Shown here piece after piece: positions 14,413 through 22,218 of a DNA stretch of 27,834 bases; position 1 is the first letter of the stretch, and each line of letters begins with the position of its first letter. The notes below the pieces were generated by a model. It was not told where the DNA came from, did not search any database, and was given only the letters and a program-made list of their open reading frames with translations. The translations under genes were made by a program, and so were the position numbers. The stretch spans positions 1 through 27,834 of the forward strand of contig JAWODU010000059.1 of assembly GCA_046483125.1 (NCBI GenBank), read 5' to 3'. The stretch is from JAWODU01 sp046483125 (GTDB taxonomy: Bacteria; Verrucomicrobiota; Kiritimatiellia; UBA8416; JAWODU01).

Positions 14413-15939
14413 TCAAGGAAAATAAACATCAGATTTTTCAGGAGGGTATACACAGGCGCCTGAGCCGAACAAGCGAAAGAAATGTTCGTGTTCACTGCGC
14501 TTCAGAAACAGAGCGGAAATTGAACTCTGGAATACAAGTGACCAGCCGGGTTCTTTTATCATTGTGCGATAAGCGGGATTACCGCGATGTATCAAAACCA
14601 TGTCGGTCGGGTACGCGAGAAGCGCTTTGCGTCGATTCTCTTTTCGGTAGATAAAATCAAAATACGAATCAACGGCTTCGGCGCTGTAAGCGGAGATCAG
14701 GCGGCCGTCCATATAAACCCTGCAGTCCGGGTAAAGTTTCCAAATGCAGTATTCGGCCCAGTCGAAAAACGGGAGGAGGTTGCCGGTGATGCCGTTGGCC
14801 TTTACAAAAGAAACTGCTTCGACAGGAAACTTTTCCCGATCCACCTGTATTTCGAGCGGATTATCCTTACCGGCGTCGAGCGCGTAAACGGCGGATATTC
14901 CGGAGAGCGCGCATAAACCGCATATAACGGCAGTGCTTACGCGGGGATTGCGGAGCCGGTCTTTAGTGTATCGCCTGAGAATGCCGTCGAGGCGTTCAGG
15001 CACAACGAATCCGGCGGTGATTGCGAACAGGGGAATGTTCCGCCGCATCATTATTGCGCCGGACAGGCTCAGCAGGAGTATTCCGTCCCACACTACGTCG
15101 CGCGGACGGACGGCCAGCACGACAACGATACTCAACAGGGCGAGGAAGATAAAATCGGGGTGTTCCGCGAAATATACCAGCGGATTGAACACATCCCACT
15201 CACTCAGGAAACGCCTCGGGACCGCGGCGGAACGGCCGATAAACCGCCAGAGGCCGGGTCCGTAGGGATTGACAAAGCCGGCCCCCGCCAGGATCAGTCC
15301 ATAACAGACAGTGATGCCGGGATTTTCCGCAGTGTTCTGCCTGTTGACCTGATGCGACAGCCTTTGAAATACCGAGAACACGGCGCAGGCCAGGGCCGTT
15401 ACTATTCCGATGAAGAAAGCGCCGTGGAGATTGGCCCATAGTATGCCCATGACGGGGAGTACCGAAAACATCAGCTTCCTGTTCCGGACGTGATGCCTGA
15501 ACAGAAAGAACAGAACAGCCAGAAAGAGGTAAGTAAAATGATGCGGCCGGGTAGAGAAACCGTATCCCATTGTGGAAATAATGAGGAGGAGTGAGAAAAA
15601 CCTGGCAATGCCGCTTACGTTCCGGCGCCGCATGGAAGCTTCAATAAGAGCAACGACTGACAGGCCCAGAATCAGCTTGGCGACCAGAAGAGCCGGATTG
15701 CCCCCGTGCCTGAACAGCAGATGAAGAATGTACTGGCCGAGCCATTCGTGATTGACCCAGATATTGCCGGGCTCGGTGTATGAATACGTATTGAGGTACT
15801 TGAAAGACTCAGTCCAGGGGAGACTGTTTACAAAACCGACGTTTCCCCAGATATCCACATCCGCGTCGTTGTCGGAAAAAACGCAGATGGCGAAAAGGAA
15901 TATGGCAACGACGGCAAGGTATTTTAGCGCCCTTTTCAT
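14413..15939 (-). CDS. GT-C-like multi-span membrane protein
   Basis: 508 residues, N-terminal signal-anchor helix (about 5-22) then about ten further spans to residue ~340, and a soluble periplasmic C-terminal domain of about 170 residues. The first outer loop holds 'DNDADVDIWGNVGFVNSLPWTESFKYLNTYSYTEPGNIWVNHEWLGQYIL', the D-x-D-x-W and W-x-HEWL arrangement common to a family of uncharacterised GT-C-like proteins abundant in PVC and Acidobacteria genomes. Reaction unknown; transfer from a polyprenyl-linked sugar is inferred. First gene of the operon 15939->12445; no clear promoter or ribosome site is seen upstream. Confidence 0.75.
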   Translation of the reverse strand: MKRALKYLAVVAIFLFAICVFSDNDADVDIWGNVGFVNSLPWTESFKYLNTYSYTEPGNIWVNHEWLGQYILHLLFRHGGNPALLVAKLILGLSVVALIEASMRRRNVSGIARFFSLLLIISTMGYGFSTRPHHFTYLFLAVLFFLFRHHVRNRKLMFSVLPVMGILWANLHGAFFIGIVTALACAVFSVFQRLSHQVNRQNTAENPGITVCYGLILAGAGFVNPYGPGLWRFIGRSAAVPRRFLSEWDVFNPLVYFAEHPDFIFLALLSIVVVLAVRPRDVVWDGILLLSLSGAIMMRRNIPLFAITAGFVVPERLDGILRRYTKDRLRNPRVSTAVICGLCALSGISAVYALDAGKDNPLEIQVDREKFPVEAVSFVKANGITGNLLPFFDWAEYCIWKLYPDCRVYMDGRLISAYSAEAVDSYFDFIYRKENRRKALLAYPTDMVLIHRGNPAYRTMIKEPGWSLVFQSSISALFLKRSEHEHFFRLFGSGACVYPPEKSDVYFP

Positions 15940-15981
15940 GATCTCGGATTAATGTTACCCGCGAGGGGCGCAAAGTTCATG

Positions 15982-16017
15982 AAAAAACAGAACAACCCCG
16001 CCGAAGCGGGGTTGTTC
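15982..16017 (-). terminator. Intrinsic terminator of the major-pilin gene
   Basis: On the minus strand: a perfect 12-base stem GAACAACCCCGC / GCGGGGTTGTTC (arms 16006-16017 and 15990-16001) closed by a TTCG tetraloop, then TG and six T (15982-15987). It begins 21 bases after the prepilin stop codon. The GAAA-side of the stem also gives a short A-run on the other strand, so it acts mainly leftward. One of the strongest terminators in the window. Confidence 0.95.
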
Positions 16018-16038
16018 CGAATTCAAATACGAATTCCC

Positions 16039-16410
16039 TTAGTTTCCGGGAATAACATGCCTGCTGTCGGTGTTGATCTGGCATTCCGGGCTTGTGCCCA
16101 GGTCATGCGTCGTATAAGAGGTCGCATACGTCTGCGCTTCATCCGACGGGCAGATAGGCGTGTTCTCGATGTACGAGAGCATATTTGTCTCGGCTTCAGA
16201 GTCAGCGGCAAAGGCCTTGCCCTGAGCGTAGTTAAGCTCGAGAGCGGCCTGCTGTTTGGCGCCCTTGATCTGCCGCAGGTTGTTAATACAGGCGTTCTGA
16301 CGGGATGTTTCACGAGCCTTCATGAACGAAGGTATCGCGATGGCCGCCAGAAGACCTATAATCGCCACGACGATCATAATTTCAACCAGTGTAAAACCTG
16401 TTCTTTTCAT
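16039..16410 (-). CDS. Major type IV prepilin (PilA/GspG-like)
   Basis: 123 residues. MKRTG|FTLVEIMIVVAIIGLLAAI is a textbook type IVa leader with a five-residue signal, cut after G5 and Glu at mature position 5. It is followed by 'AIPSFMKARETSRQNACINNLRQIKGAKQQAALE', highly typical of major prepilins in Kiritimatiellota, Lentisphaerota and Verrucomicrobiota. Three cysteines (in NACINN, PICPSD, SPECQ) may form disulfides. Expected to be the abundant fibre subunit: strong AAAGGAGG ribosome site (16419-16426), its own sigma-54 promoter (16485-16500) and a strong terminator. It is monocistronic. The sigma-54 activator gene lies just upstream in the same direction. Confidence 0.93.
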   Translation of the reverse strand: MKRTGFTLVEIMIVVAIIGLLAAIAIPSFMKARETSRQNACINNLRQIKGAKQQAALELNYAQGKAFAADSEAETNMLSYIENTPICPSDEAQTYATSYTTHDLGTSPECQINTDSRHVIPGN

Positions 16411-16484
16411 TTCACATTCCTCCTTTCATCAGTACGGGCTGTGACTTTTGCCCGGCATCGATGTACGACGCTGAACTACTAGAG

Positions 16485-16500
16485 AGCAGATCCTGTACCA
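16485..16500 (-). promoter_or_regulatory. Sigma-54 promoter of the major-pilin gene
   Basis: Minus strand TGGTACAGGATCTGCT. It keeps the invariant GG-N10-GC and matches TGG-AC and TGCW of the consensus, with two departures (T for C at position 4, C for the first T of TTGC). Predicted start is near 16475, leader about 65 bases. The 334-base gap 16411-16744 otherwise holds the prepilin ribosome site and an upstream region with GAAGCAGT twice (16538-16545 and 16706-16713), which could be activator sites; that last point is a guess. Confidence 0.66.
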
Positions 16501-16726
16501 GGCGCCGCGTGGGTGTGGATTTTACGGGAAAAACCAGGAAGCAGTGTAGTTTTAAAAGGTTTTTTGAAGCCGCAAGGGGAGGACAGATGGCGAGAGAAGG
16601 TCTCATAATTGCAAATACGTGATGCTGGTTGCAGGGCTGAGAAAACCGATAAGCCTCCGGTATTACTGGTGTTGTACAGCCCAGAGATCTAAAACGCGAA
16701 ACAGAGAAGCAGTTTCTAACAGGTGA

Positions 16727-16746
16727 GAAAAGCCACGGTCATGGCT
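16727..16746 (-). terminator. Weak possible terminator of response regulator gene
   Basis: Minus strand AGCCA-tgaccg-TGGCT followed by TTTTC (arms 16742-16746 and 16731-16735), overlapping the end of the regulator gene. The stem is only five base pairs, so it would leave read-through into the pilin promoter region likely. Confidence 0.3.
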
Positions 16747-18124
16747 ATTCGGGTTCTTCCGGAAGTTTGCGGTACAGGGTGGCGAGGCTTATCTTGAGAG
16801 CCTTTGCCGCTTTTTCCTTATCGCCGCCGGTATGTGCAAGTACCTGGTCGAGGTAGTCTTTTTCCTTGGCGCGGAGAAAGGCTTTGAGAGACTTGCATTT
16901 CCCGGCGTCGACGGGCTCGGCCGGGCCCTTTGAAGTGCGGGTGACGGGTGTCTTGGCTATTTTGGGAGGAAGATCTTCGGGCGTAATTGTGTTGTTCCCG
17001 GCAAAGGTAACGGCATGCTTGAGGGCGTTTTCCAGCTCCCGCGCGTTTCCAGGCCAGCCGTACGACTCCAGTATGGCGCAAACCTGGGGATCGAGGGCGG
17101 GAGGAGTGTCGCCTTCAGGAGTCTCCTCGCGGAGAAAATGATAGGAGAGGGGCAGGATGTCCTGTACCCGCTCTCGAAGGGGCTTGATTTCGATAGCGAT
17201 TACGCTCAGGCGGTAATAAAGGTCTTCCCGGAAGGCTTGTTTTTCAATCAGGTCCTCAAGCCTGGTGTTGGTGGCGGCCAGCACTCTCGCGTCAACCGGA
17301 ATATTCCTGTTGCCGCCTACGGGTCTCACCTCTTTCTCCTGCAGTACGCGGAGAAGCTTGCCCTGTATGCTCAGGGGCATGGAACCGATTTCATCAAGTA
17401 GAATCGTGCCTCCGGAGGCGGATTCGAACAGGCCCTGCTTATCGGCGTCAGCGCCGGTGAAGGCTCCCTTAACGTGTCCGAACATCTCGGACTCAAGCAG
17501 AGGTTCGGGAAGCGCGGCGCAGTTAACAGCGAGGAAATTTTTGTCTTTTCTTCGGCTTGCGGAGTGTATTGCGCGCGCAACAAGCTCTTTTCCGGTGCCG
17601 CTCTCGCCGTAGATCAGGACCGTGGTGTCGGTAGGGGCCACGCGCTGGACCATTTCACAGACACGCTGCATGGAGGGGCTTTCGGCTACTATGTTTTCGA
17701 GTCTGTAGCTGGTTGAGAGCTGTGCTTTGAGGTCTGCATTTTCGGCGAGGGTCTTGTTGTATTCCAGGGCCCGCTGTACCGTTATGAGGAGCTCGTCGAC
17801 CTTGAACGGCTTTGTCACGTAGTCGAAAGCGCCCAGCTTCAGCGCTTCTATGGCGGTTTCCACGGAACCGTAGGCGGTCAGCATGATTACGGACATTGAG
17901 GGACGCTGTTCGTGCGCGACTTTAAGGAGCTCCATCCCGTTCACGGGGCTCATCCTGATGTCCGAAATCATCAGGTCGAAGTCTTCGGAGGTAATCAGCT
18001 CCCGGGCTTTTTCTCCGTTCTGTTCCGCCGCAACCTCGTAGCCTTCCGCCTTGAGGAGGGTGCTCAGGACAGTGAGAATACTGGCTTCGTCGTCGACTAA
18101 AAGTATCTTTGCCATGTTGGACAT
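16745..18124 (-). CDS. Sigma-54-dependent response regulator (PilR/NtrC class)
   Basis: 459 residues from ATG 18124 (AAGGGGGAT just upstream; a GTG at 18127 and ATG at 18115 are alternatives). Order: receiver domain (about 5-120) with D11/D12, phospho-acceptor D55, T83 and K105; AAA+ central domain (about 145-370) with Walker A GESGTGKE (173-180), the sigma-54-contact loop GAFTGA (220-225) and Walker B GGTILLDEIG; then a Fis-type helix-turn-helix at the end ('EKAAKALKISLATLYRKL'). All catalytic signatures are intact. It should bind enhancers and open sigma-54 promoters when phosphorylated. Sigma-54 sites before the pilin, platform and minor-pilin genes make those its likely targets. No complete sensor kinase is adjacent; in known pil loci PilS sits beside PilR. 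Confidence 0.95.
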   Translation of the reverse strand: MSNMAKILLVDDEASILTVLSTLLKAEGYEVAAEQNGEKARELITSEDFDLMISDIRMSPVNGMELLKVAHEQRPSMSVIMLTAYGSVETAIEALKLGAFDYVTKPFKVDELLITVQRALEYNKTLAENADLKAQLSTSYRLENIVAESPSMQRVCEMVQRVAPTDTTVLIYGESGTGKELVARAIHSASRRKDKNFLAVNCAALPEPLLESEMFGHVKGAFTGADADKQGLFESASGGTILLDEIGSMPLSIQGKLLRVLQEKEVRPVGGNRNIPVDARVLAATNTRLEDLIEKQAFREDLYYRLSVIAIEIKPLRERVQDILPLSYHFLREETPEGDTPPALDPQVCAILESYGWPGNARELENALKHAVTFAGNNTITPEDLPPKIAKTPVTRTSKGPAEPVDAGKCKSLKAFLRAKEKDYLDQVLAHTGGDKEKAAKALKISLATLYRKLPEEPE

Positions 18125-18287
18125 CACCGATCCCCCTTTTTTCCGGCCGGTCAGGCGACGGGAATGGAAAGAAGGCTCGAAAAGGGTGCAGAATAGAAGA
18201 GAGGCTGGGTCAAGTAAAGCAGAAAATTCTCAATTTGTAAATTTTCAGCTTTCTAAAAAACGTGAGAGAACGGCTGAAAAACCGCTG

Positions 18288-19454
18288 TCAGCTTACGATT
18301 TCGCCCATCTTGAAGATGGGTAGAAACATGCAGACTACGAGGCCGCCGATTATTACGCCGAGGAAGATCATGAGAAGAGGTTCCAGAAGCGAGGTCAGCC
18401 CCGAAAGCATCGTGTCGACTTCGTCATCGTAGAAATCTGCGATACTTTCCAGCATTTCATCGATTTTCCCGGTTTTTTCGCCGGCCTGAAGCATTCTTAC
18501 CAGCATGATGGGGAAAACGGTCTGCTCCTGCATTGCCGAGGAAAGGGGGTCTCCTTTTTCCACGGCCTCCCTTGCCTCCAGTATAAGTTTACCCGCCACC
18601 TTGTTCCCGGTGGCGCCTGACACGATTTCCAGCGCGCTCAGTATGGGGACGCCGCTTCGGATAAGCTGGGCAAGGGTACGGGCGAAACGGGCGGCGGCCA
18701 CCTTCTTGTTCAGTTCGCCGAACACCGGGGCTTTGAGGACGAACTGGTCGAATTTATATCCGCCGCTTTCCGTGGATTTCCATTTTTTGAACCCTACGAC
18801 GAAAGCCACAATGCCCAGGAAATACCAGATGCCGTTGCTTCTCATGTTCTCGCTCAGATTGAGAAGAGCCTGGGTAGGGCCGGGCAGGGCGGCGCCGAAG
18901 TCGGAGAACATTTCACCGAAAACCGGGACAATGAAAATGATCATTGCGATGGCGATGGCGATGGCGATACAGAGAACGATGGTAGGGTACATCATGGCGG
19001 ACTTGACTTTCCTCTTCAGCCTGGCGCTGGACTCCAGGAATCCGGCCAGCCGGGCGATTGTTTCGGCAAGCTGTCCGCCGGTTTCGCCGCCTTTGACCAT
19101 ATTTGCGTACAGGTTGTTGAACACGGAAGGGAACTGCCGGAGAGCGTCTGAAAACGCCGAGCCGTTTTCAATGTTTTCCTTTACGTTTCTTATCACGCCT
19201 TGAAAGTTGGGATTGTCCGTCTGTTCTTCCAGCGCCTCGAGCGAACCGACAATCGGCATACCGGCGGAAAGCATGGCGGCCAACTGCCTGGAGAAGCCCG
19301 GCAGAAGGGCAGCGGCGATCTTCTTGGCTCCGGGAACCCGCTTGCGGGCCTTGCCGGCGCCTTTTGCGGCCAACTGCGTTCTGGCATCCCGCCGGGAACG
19401 GCTTTGAGAAGAGGACGGGGCCGCGGCGGCGGCGGAACGTACTACGGGACTCAT
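18288..19454 (-). CDS. PilC/GspF inner-membrane platform protein
   Basis: 388 residues with two T2SSF domains: 'FSRQLAAMLSAGMPIVGSLEALEEQ' (about 54-78) with 'MVKGGETGGQLAE', and 'FARTLAQLIRSGVPILSALEIVSGATGN' (about 256-283) with 'MLQAGEKTGKIDEML'. Three membrane helices (about 160-185, 210-225 and 360-380) fit the family. It is the polytopic base through which the assembly ATPase drives pilin extrusion. The first 40 residues are basic, Ala/Ser-rich and probably disordered. ATG 19454 follows AGGAGG (19460-19465). A strong sigma-54 promoter is at 19508-19524. GspF and PilC cannot be told apart here. Confidence 0.93.
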   Translation of the reverse strand: MSPVVRSAAAAAPSSSQSRSRRDARTQLAAKGAGKARKRVPGAKKIAAALLPGFSRQLAAMLSAGMPIVGSLEALEEQTDNPNFQGVIRNVKENIENGSAFSDALRQFPSVFNNLYANMVKGGETGGQLAETIARLAGFLESSARLKRKVKSAMMYPTIVLCIAIAIAIAMIIFIVPVFGEMFSDFGAALPGPTQALLNLSENMRSNGIWYFLGIVAFVVGFKKWKSTESGGYKFDQFVLKAPVFGELNKKVAAARFARTLAQLIRSGVPILSALEIVSGATGNKVAGKLILEAREAVEKGDPLSSAMQEQTVFPIMLVRMLQAGEKTGKIDEMLESIADFYDDEVDTMLSGLTSLLEPLLMIFLGVIIGGLVVCMFLPIFKMGEIVS

Positions 19455-19507
19455 AAATACCTCCTGAGTGCGGCGATTCTACACCTGTAAATGCCTATCC
19501 GTTAGCC

Positions 19508-19524
19508 AGCATTACCTGTGCCAA
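19508..19524 (-). promoter_or_regulatory. Sigma-54 promoter of the PilC/GspF gene
   Basis: Minus strand TTGGCACAGGTAATGCT. The -24 element TGGCAC is exact, GG-N10-GC spacing is exact, and the -12 element reads ATGC instead of TTGC. Predicted start near 19497, leader about 43 bases ending in a good ribosome site. It sits in the 185-base divergent region shared with the TPR gene at 19640. Confidence 0.82.
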
Positions 19525-19639
19525 ACGCGGGGTCAAGAACAAAAGGCGCCAAAAGCACGCTTCGAAATAGGCTTGCCACTGTCTTGAGAGATGACTAGGC
19601 TTCTGTTGATGTCGATTATGCGAAACATGTGAGGGCAAG

Positions 19640-20545
19640 ATGGCTGAAGATTCGAAACCGGGCTCAGGCAAAAAGGAAGATAAGGGAGGCGAGGACGAGG
19701 TATGGAGCGCCATAGCGGCCTTTGAGCAGATACTCGAAGCCATGCCGAATGACCGTACTTCGCTGGAGACTCTGGCTCACGCTTACGCGCAGATAGGCGA
19801 CCATGCCCGGGCCAGGGATTATATGATCAGGCTGGCTCGGGTAGTGGTGGATGAAAAAGACAGTGAAGCCGCGCGCGATCTGGCCAGAGAAATCAAGGCC
19901 TACGCCGAAGACGACGACGACGCGAAACAACTCCAGGAACAGCTTGAGAATACTGCCGGAAGCGCGGCTGAGAAAGCCGAGGGGTCCGGGGCGCCTTCAA
20001 CGGAGGAACCGGCCGGTCCCGCCGCTGTCCATCGCCAGGGAAACATCAGCACAGCCTTTGATATTTCGGAGGAAATGTCCTTTGCGTGGAACCTGCTGGA
20101 AGCGCAGGAACTCAGCCAGGAAGAATACGCAAGTGTTGTGCAGGATTTGACCGAAATGTCGGCCGGGGAGACCTCCGGCACGATTTCCCTGCTTCACGTT
20201 CTTGAAGGGCGCGCGTTCAAGAATCTTGAACGCATACTGGTATTTGCCGCGAAAAAAGCGGATGCTCCTGTTGTTTCGCTATCCAGTTTCGACGTACAGC
20301 GCGAGGCCGTATCGTTGTTGCCGATTGAATTCGTGATTCGGCGGGGGGCCGTTGTATTCGAGCTTCTCGGCAACGACGCCATGGCGGCCGTGATGAACCC
20401 GTTCGATAGACAGCTTAGACAGGACGTGAGGGAGGCGACGGGAAGGAAATGCCATTTTTTCCTTACACGCCCGACGGAATTCGATCAAGCGATTGAAAAG
20501 GCCCGGAAGCTGTTGGCGGGCGAGAAGCCTCCCGGGGAACAGTAG
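19640..20545 (+). CDS. TPR protein with GspE N-domain-like C-terminal module
   Basis: 301 residues, soluble. After a Lys/Glu-rich start, residues about 20-110 hold TPR-like helices ('AIAAFEQILEAMPNDRTSLETLAHAYAQIGDHARARDYMIRLA'). A Glu/Ala/Pro linker (105-140) follows. Residues about 200-295 ('LLPIEFVIRRGAVVFELLGNDAMAAVMNPFDRQLRQDVREATGRKCHFFLTRPTEFDQAIEKARKLL') resemble the GspE/MshEN N-terminal domain, the same type as residues ~40-95 of the ATPase at 1-1581. No ATPase motif is present. It may bind cyclic di-GMP or the platform, or dock onto the ATPase; this is inference. ATG 19640 has GAGGG about 7 bases upstream. Divergent from the platform gene and convergent with the GspB-like gene. Confidence 0.72.
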   Translation: MAEDSKPGSGKKEDKGGEDEVWSAIAAFEQILEAMPNDRTSLETLAHAYAQIGDHARARDYMIRLARVVVDEKDSEAARDLAREIKAYAEDDDDAKQLQEQLENTAGSAAEKAEGSGAPSTEEPAGPAAVHRQGNISTAFDISEEMSFAWNLLEAQELSQEEYASVVQDLTEMSAGETSGTISLLHVLEGRAFKNLERILVFAAKKADAPVVSLSSFDVQREAVSLLPIEFVIRRGAVVFELLGNDAMAAVMNPFDRQLRQDVREATGRKCHFFLTRPTEFDQAIEKARKLLAGEKPPGEQ

Positions 20546-20566
20546 ATCGTCGGGACCGGCGCCATA

Positions 20567-21406
20567 TCAGTAGTCGGTGGAATGGCCGACTTTCAGGATG
20601 CGGGTTTCTCCTCCGTGCTCCAGCTTAACGCTGTTCCGCAGTATGGCCGCGATGCGCACCCCGTTGACTATGTCGCCGACGCCCACGATCTGGCCGTTAA
20701 TTATTACCGCTCCGTCCTTGCCGCGGCCGACTATTCCTCCGAGCGAAAGCGCCGGCCATACAACTGGCGGCTTTTCCGGTTCGGGTTCGACAACGGTGAC
20801 CTCAGGTTCGCTTTCTTCCCCGCCTGAGTCCCCGTCGGAAGGAACGTCCCCGTCGGTGTTTGTCAGATCGTCCTGAAATTCCGGGTCCGATTCGGATATA
20901 ACACCGGATATTTCGACAGCCGGAGGCGGCGGTTCGGTGCGCGGTTTGACCGGAGCAGAGGGAGGTTTTTCCGGTTTTTTCCCGGGAGCTTTTTTGCCGG
21001 GCGGCGGAGGACCCGGCCGTGCGAACTGTTCGTAGAGCCACATTCCGCCCCATGCCAGCACTCCGAGGATCAATACGCCGGCGATTATGAGCCCGGCTAT
21101 GGACGGAAGAGGGAATGACTTTCCCGGGCGGGCTGTCTTTGACGGGGATGTTTGAGGGGTCTGTTCTTCAACATGATTGTCAGCAGGAGGGGCGGTTTCA
21201 GGCCGTTCCGGGGCGGACGCGTTACCCTCGGAGGCCGATGGAGGAGGAGGGGGGGGGGCACTGCCTTCCTGACTCTGGTTCTCTGGGGCGGGAGGCGGCG
21301 GAGGGGGTAAAGAAGACGGTTCCTGCACCGGGGGAGTTGTCTCACCCGGTTTTTCTCCGTGTTCGTCAGACTGCTGTCGTTTCAGAGCTTCCTGAATAAG
21401 GCTCAT
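20567..21406 (-). CDS. GspB/ExeB-like single-span protein with proline-rich arms
   Basis: 279 residues. The N-terminal 'MSLIQEALKRQQ' matches the MS-I-ALKR motif at the start of GspB/ExeB proteins. A proline-rich cytoplasmic arm (22-95), one membrane helix (about 102-125), a second Pro/acidic periplasmic linker (130-215) and a small C-terminal domain (about 218-275, 'GAVIINGQIVGVGDIVNGVRIAAILRNSVKLEHGGE') follow, as in GspB/PilP-type proteins. With GspA it is known to help secretin assembly through peptidoglycan. It overlaps the GspA-like gene by four bases. The coding strand has a run of ten C (21249-21258) within a poly-proline stretch. Confidence 0.82.
   Translation of the reverse strand: MSLIQEALKRQQSDEHGEKPGETTPPVQEPSSLPPPPPPAPENQSQEGSAPPPPPPSASEGNASAPERPETAPPADNHVEEQTPQTSPSKTARPGKSFPLPSIAGLIIAGVLILGVLAWGGMWLYEQFARPGPPPPGKKAPGKKPEKPPSAPVKPRTEPPPPAVEISGVISESDPEFQDDLTNTDGDVPSDGDSGGEESEPEVTVVEPEPEKPPVVWPALSLGGIVGRGKDGAVIINGQIVGVGDIVNGVRIAAILRNSVKLEHGGETRILKVGHSTDY
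21249..21258. repeat. Homopolymer G10 (C10 in coding strand)
   Basis: Ten consecutive G on the plus strand within the proline-rich arm of the GspB-like gene, followed in coding direction by CCT repeats. A one-base change would shift the frame and remove the membrane helix and C-terminal domain. The frame is intact as given. Confidence 0.9.
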
Positions 21407-22212
21407 CTGGTTCCTTCAAGCTGCTGTATGGCTTTCTTGACCGACTTGGCGTTTATTTTTCGTGTTCTGGCCACGTAACCGGCCAGAAGTGCGTTGTCGC
21501 AAACCGCGTTGATAAGCCTGGGGCAACCCTTGGAAAATTTGCACACTTCCCGGATCGCCGAGGGGTCAAACACGGCTGTACCGTCCGCCCCGGCCACCCA
21601 TAACCTGTGCCTAATATACATCTCCGTGTCCTCCTGGGTCAACGGCGGAATATGGTAGCGGACGGTAATTCGCTGGCGCAATTGCCGCAGATCCGGCCGA
21701 TCCAGCCGCCGCACGAGTTCCGGTTGGCCGACCAATACTATTTGAATCAATTTTTCCTGGTCGGTTTCCAGGTTGGACAACAGCCGGATCTGCTCCATTA
21801 CCTGGGGAGAGAGATCCTGGGCTTCGTCAATCAGCAGGGCCACATTAACGTTTTCCCTGTTTTTCCAGAGAAGGAATTCGTTGAGTTTTTCTATATAGGC
21901 AAGGCGGTCTCTTCCCCGGACTTCCAGGCCGAAATCGTTGAGCATAGCGCGAAGGAGTTGTGTTTCGGTAAGGGATGGATTGAGAATCAGAGCCGTTTCG
22001 ACGTCCTTGTCCAGGTTTGCCAGAACCGCCCGGCAGAGAGTCGTCTTCCCGGATCCCACTTCACCGGTCATCTCAATAAATCCCTTCCTGGCCTTAATGC
22101 CGTACATTAAATGATCGTACGCTTCCTTATGGTGGGGGGCAAAATACAGGAAGCGGGGGTCCGGGGTGACGCTGAAGGGATATTCGTCGAGGTTGTAAAA
22201 TTCAAGGTACAT
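21403..22212 (-). CDS. GspA/ExeA-like AAA ATPase, short form
   Basis: 269 residues. Opens with 'YLEFYNLDEYPFSVTPDPRFLYFAPHHKEAYDHL', the GspA/ExeA signature. Walker A GEVGSGKTT (50-58), Walker B with 'ALLIDEAQDL' (125-134), sensor region 'LIQIVLVGQPEL', and 'LRQRITVRYHIPPL'. It ends soon after the AAA lid, so it lacks the membrane helix and peptidoglycan-binding domain of full ExeA. It should act with the GspB-like partner, whose ATG overlaps its stop (ATGA, 21403-21406). No ribosome site is seen before ATG 22212: the upstream bases belong to a palindrome and heptamer array, and even codons 2-4 (TACCTTGAA) resemble the repeat unit, so translation start may be inefficient or may vary with the array. 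Confidence 0.88.
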   Translation of the reverse strand: MYLEFYNLDEYPFSVTPDPRFLYFAPHHKEAYDHLMYGIKARKGFIEMTGEVGSGKTTLCRAVLANLDKDVETALILNPSLTETQLLRAMLNDFGLEVRGRDRLAYIEKLNEFLLWKNRENVNVALLIDEAQDLSPQVMEQIRLLSNLETDQEKLIQIVLVGQPELVRRLDRPDLRQLRQRITVRYHIPPLTQEDTEMYIRHRLWVAGADGTAVFDPSAIREVCKFSKGCPRLINAVCDNALLAGYVARTRKINAKSVKKAIQQLEGTR

Positions 22213-22218
22213 AAGTAA

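Noticed and set aside
16634..16682. Imperfect stem GGGCTG/CAGCCC with inner ACCG/CGGT upstream of the prepilin promoter
   Set aside because: Short interrupted stems; could be chance in a promoter region, no known class.
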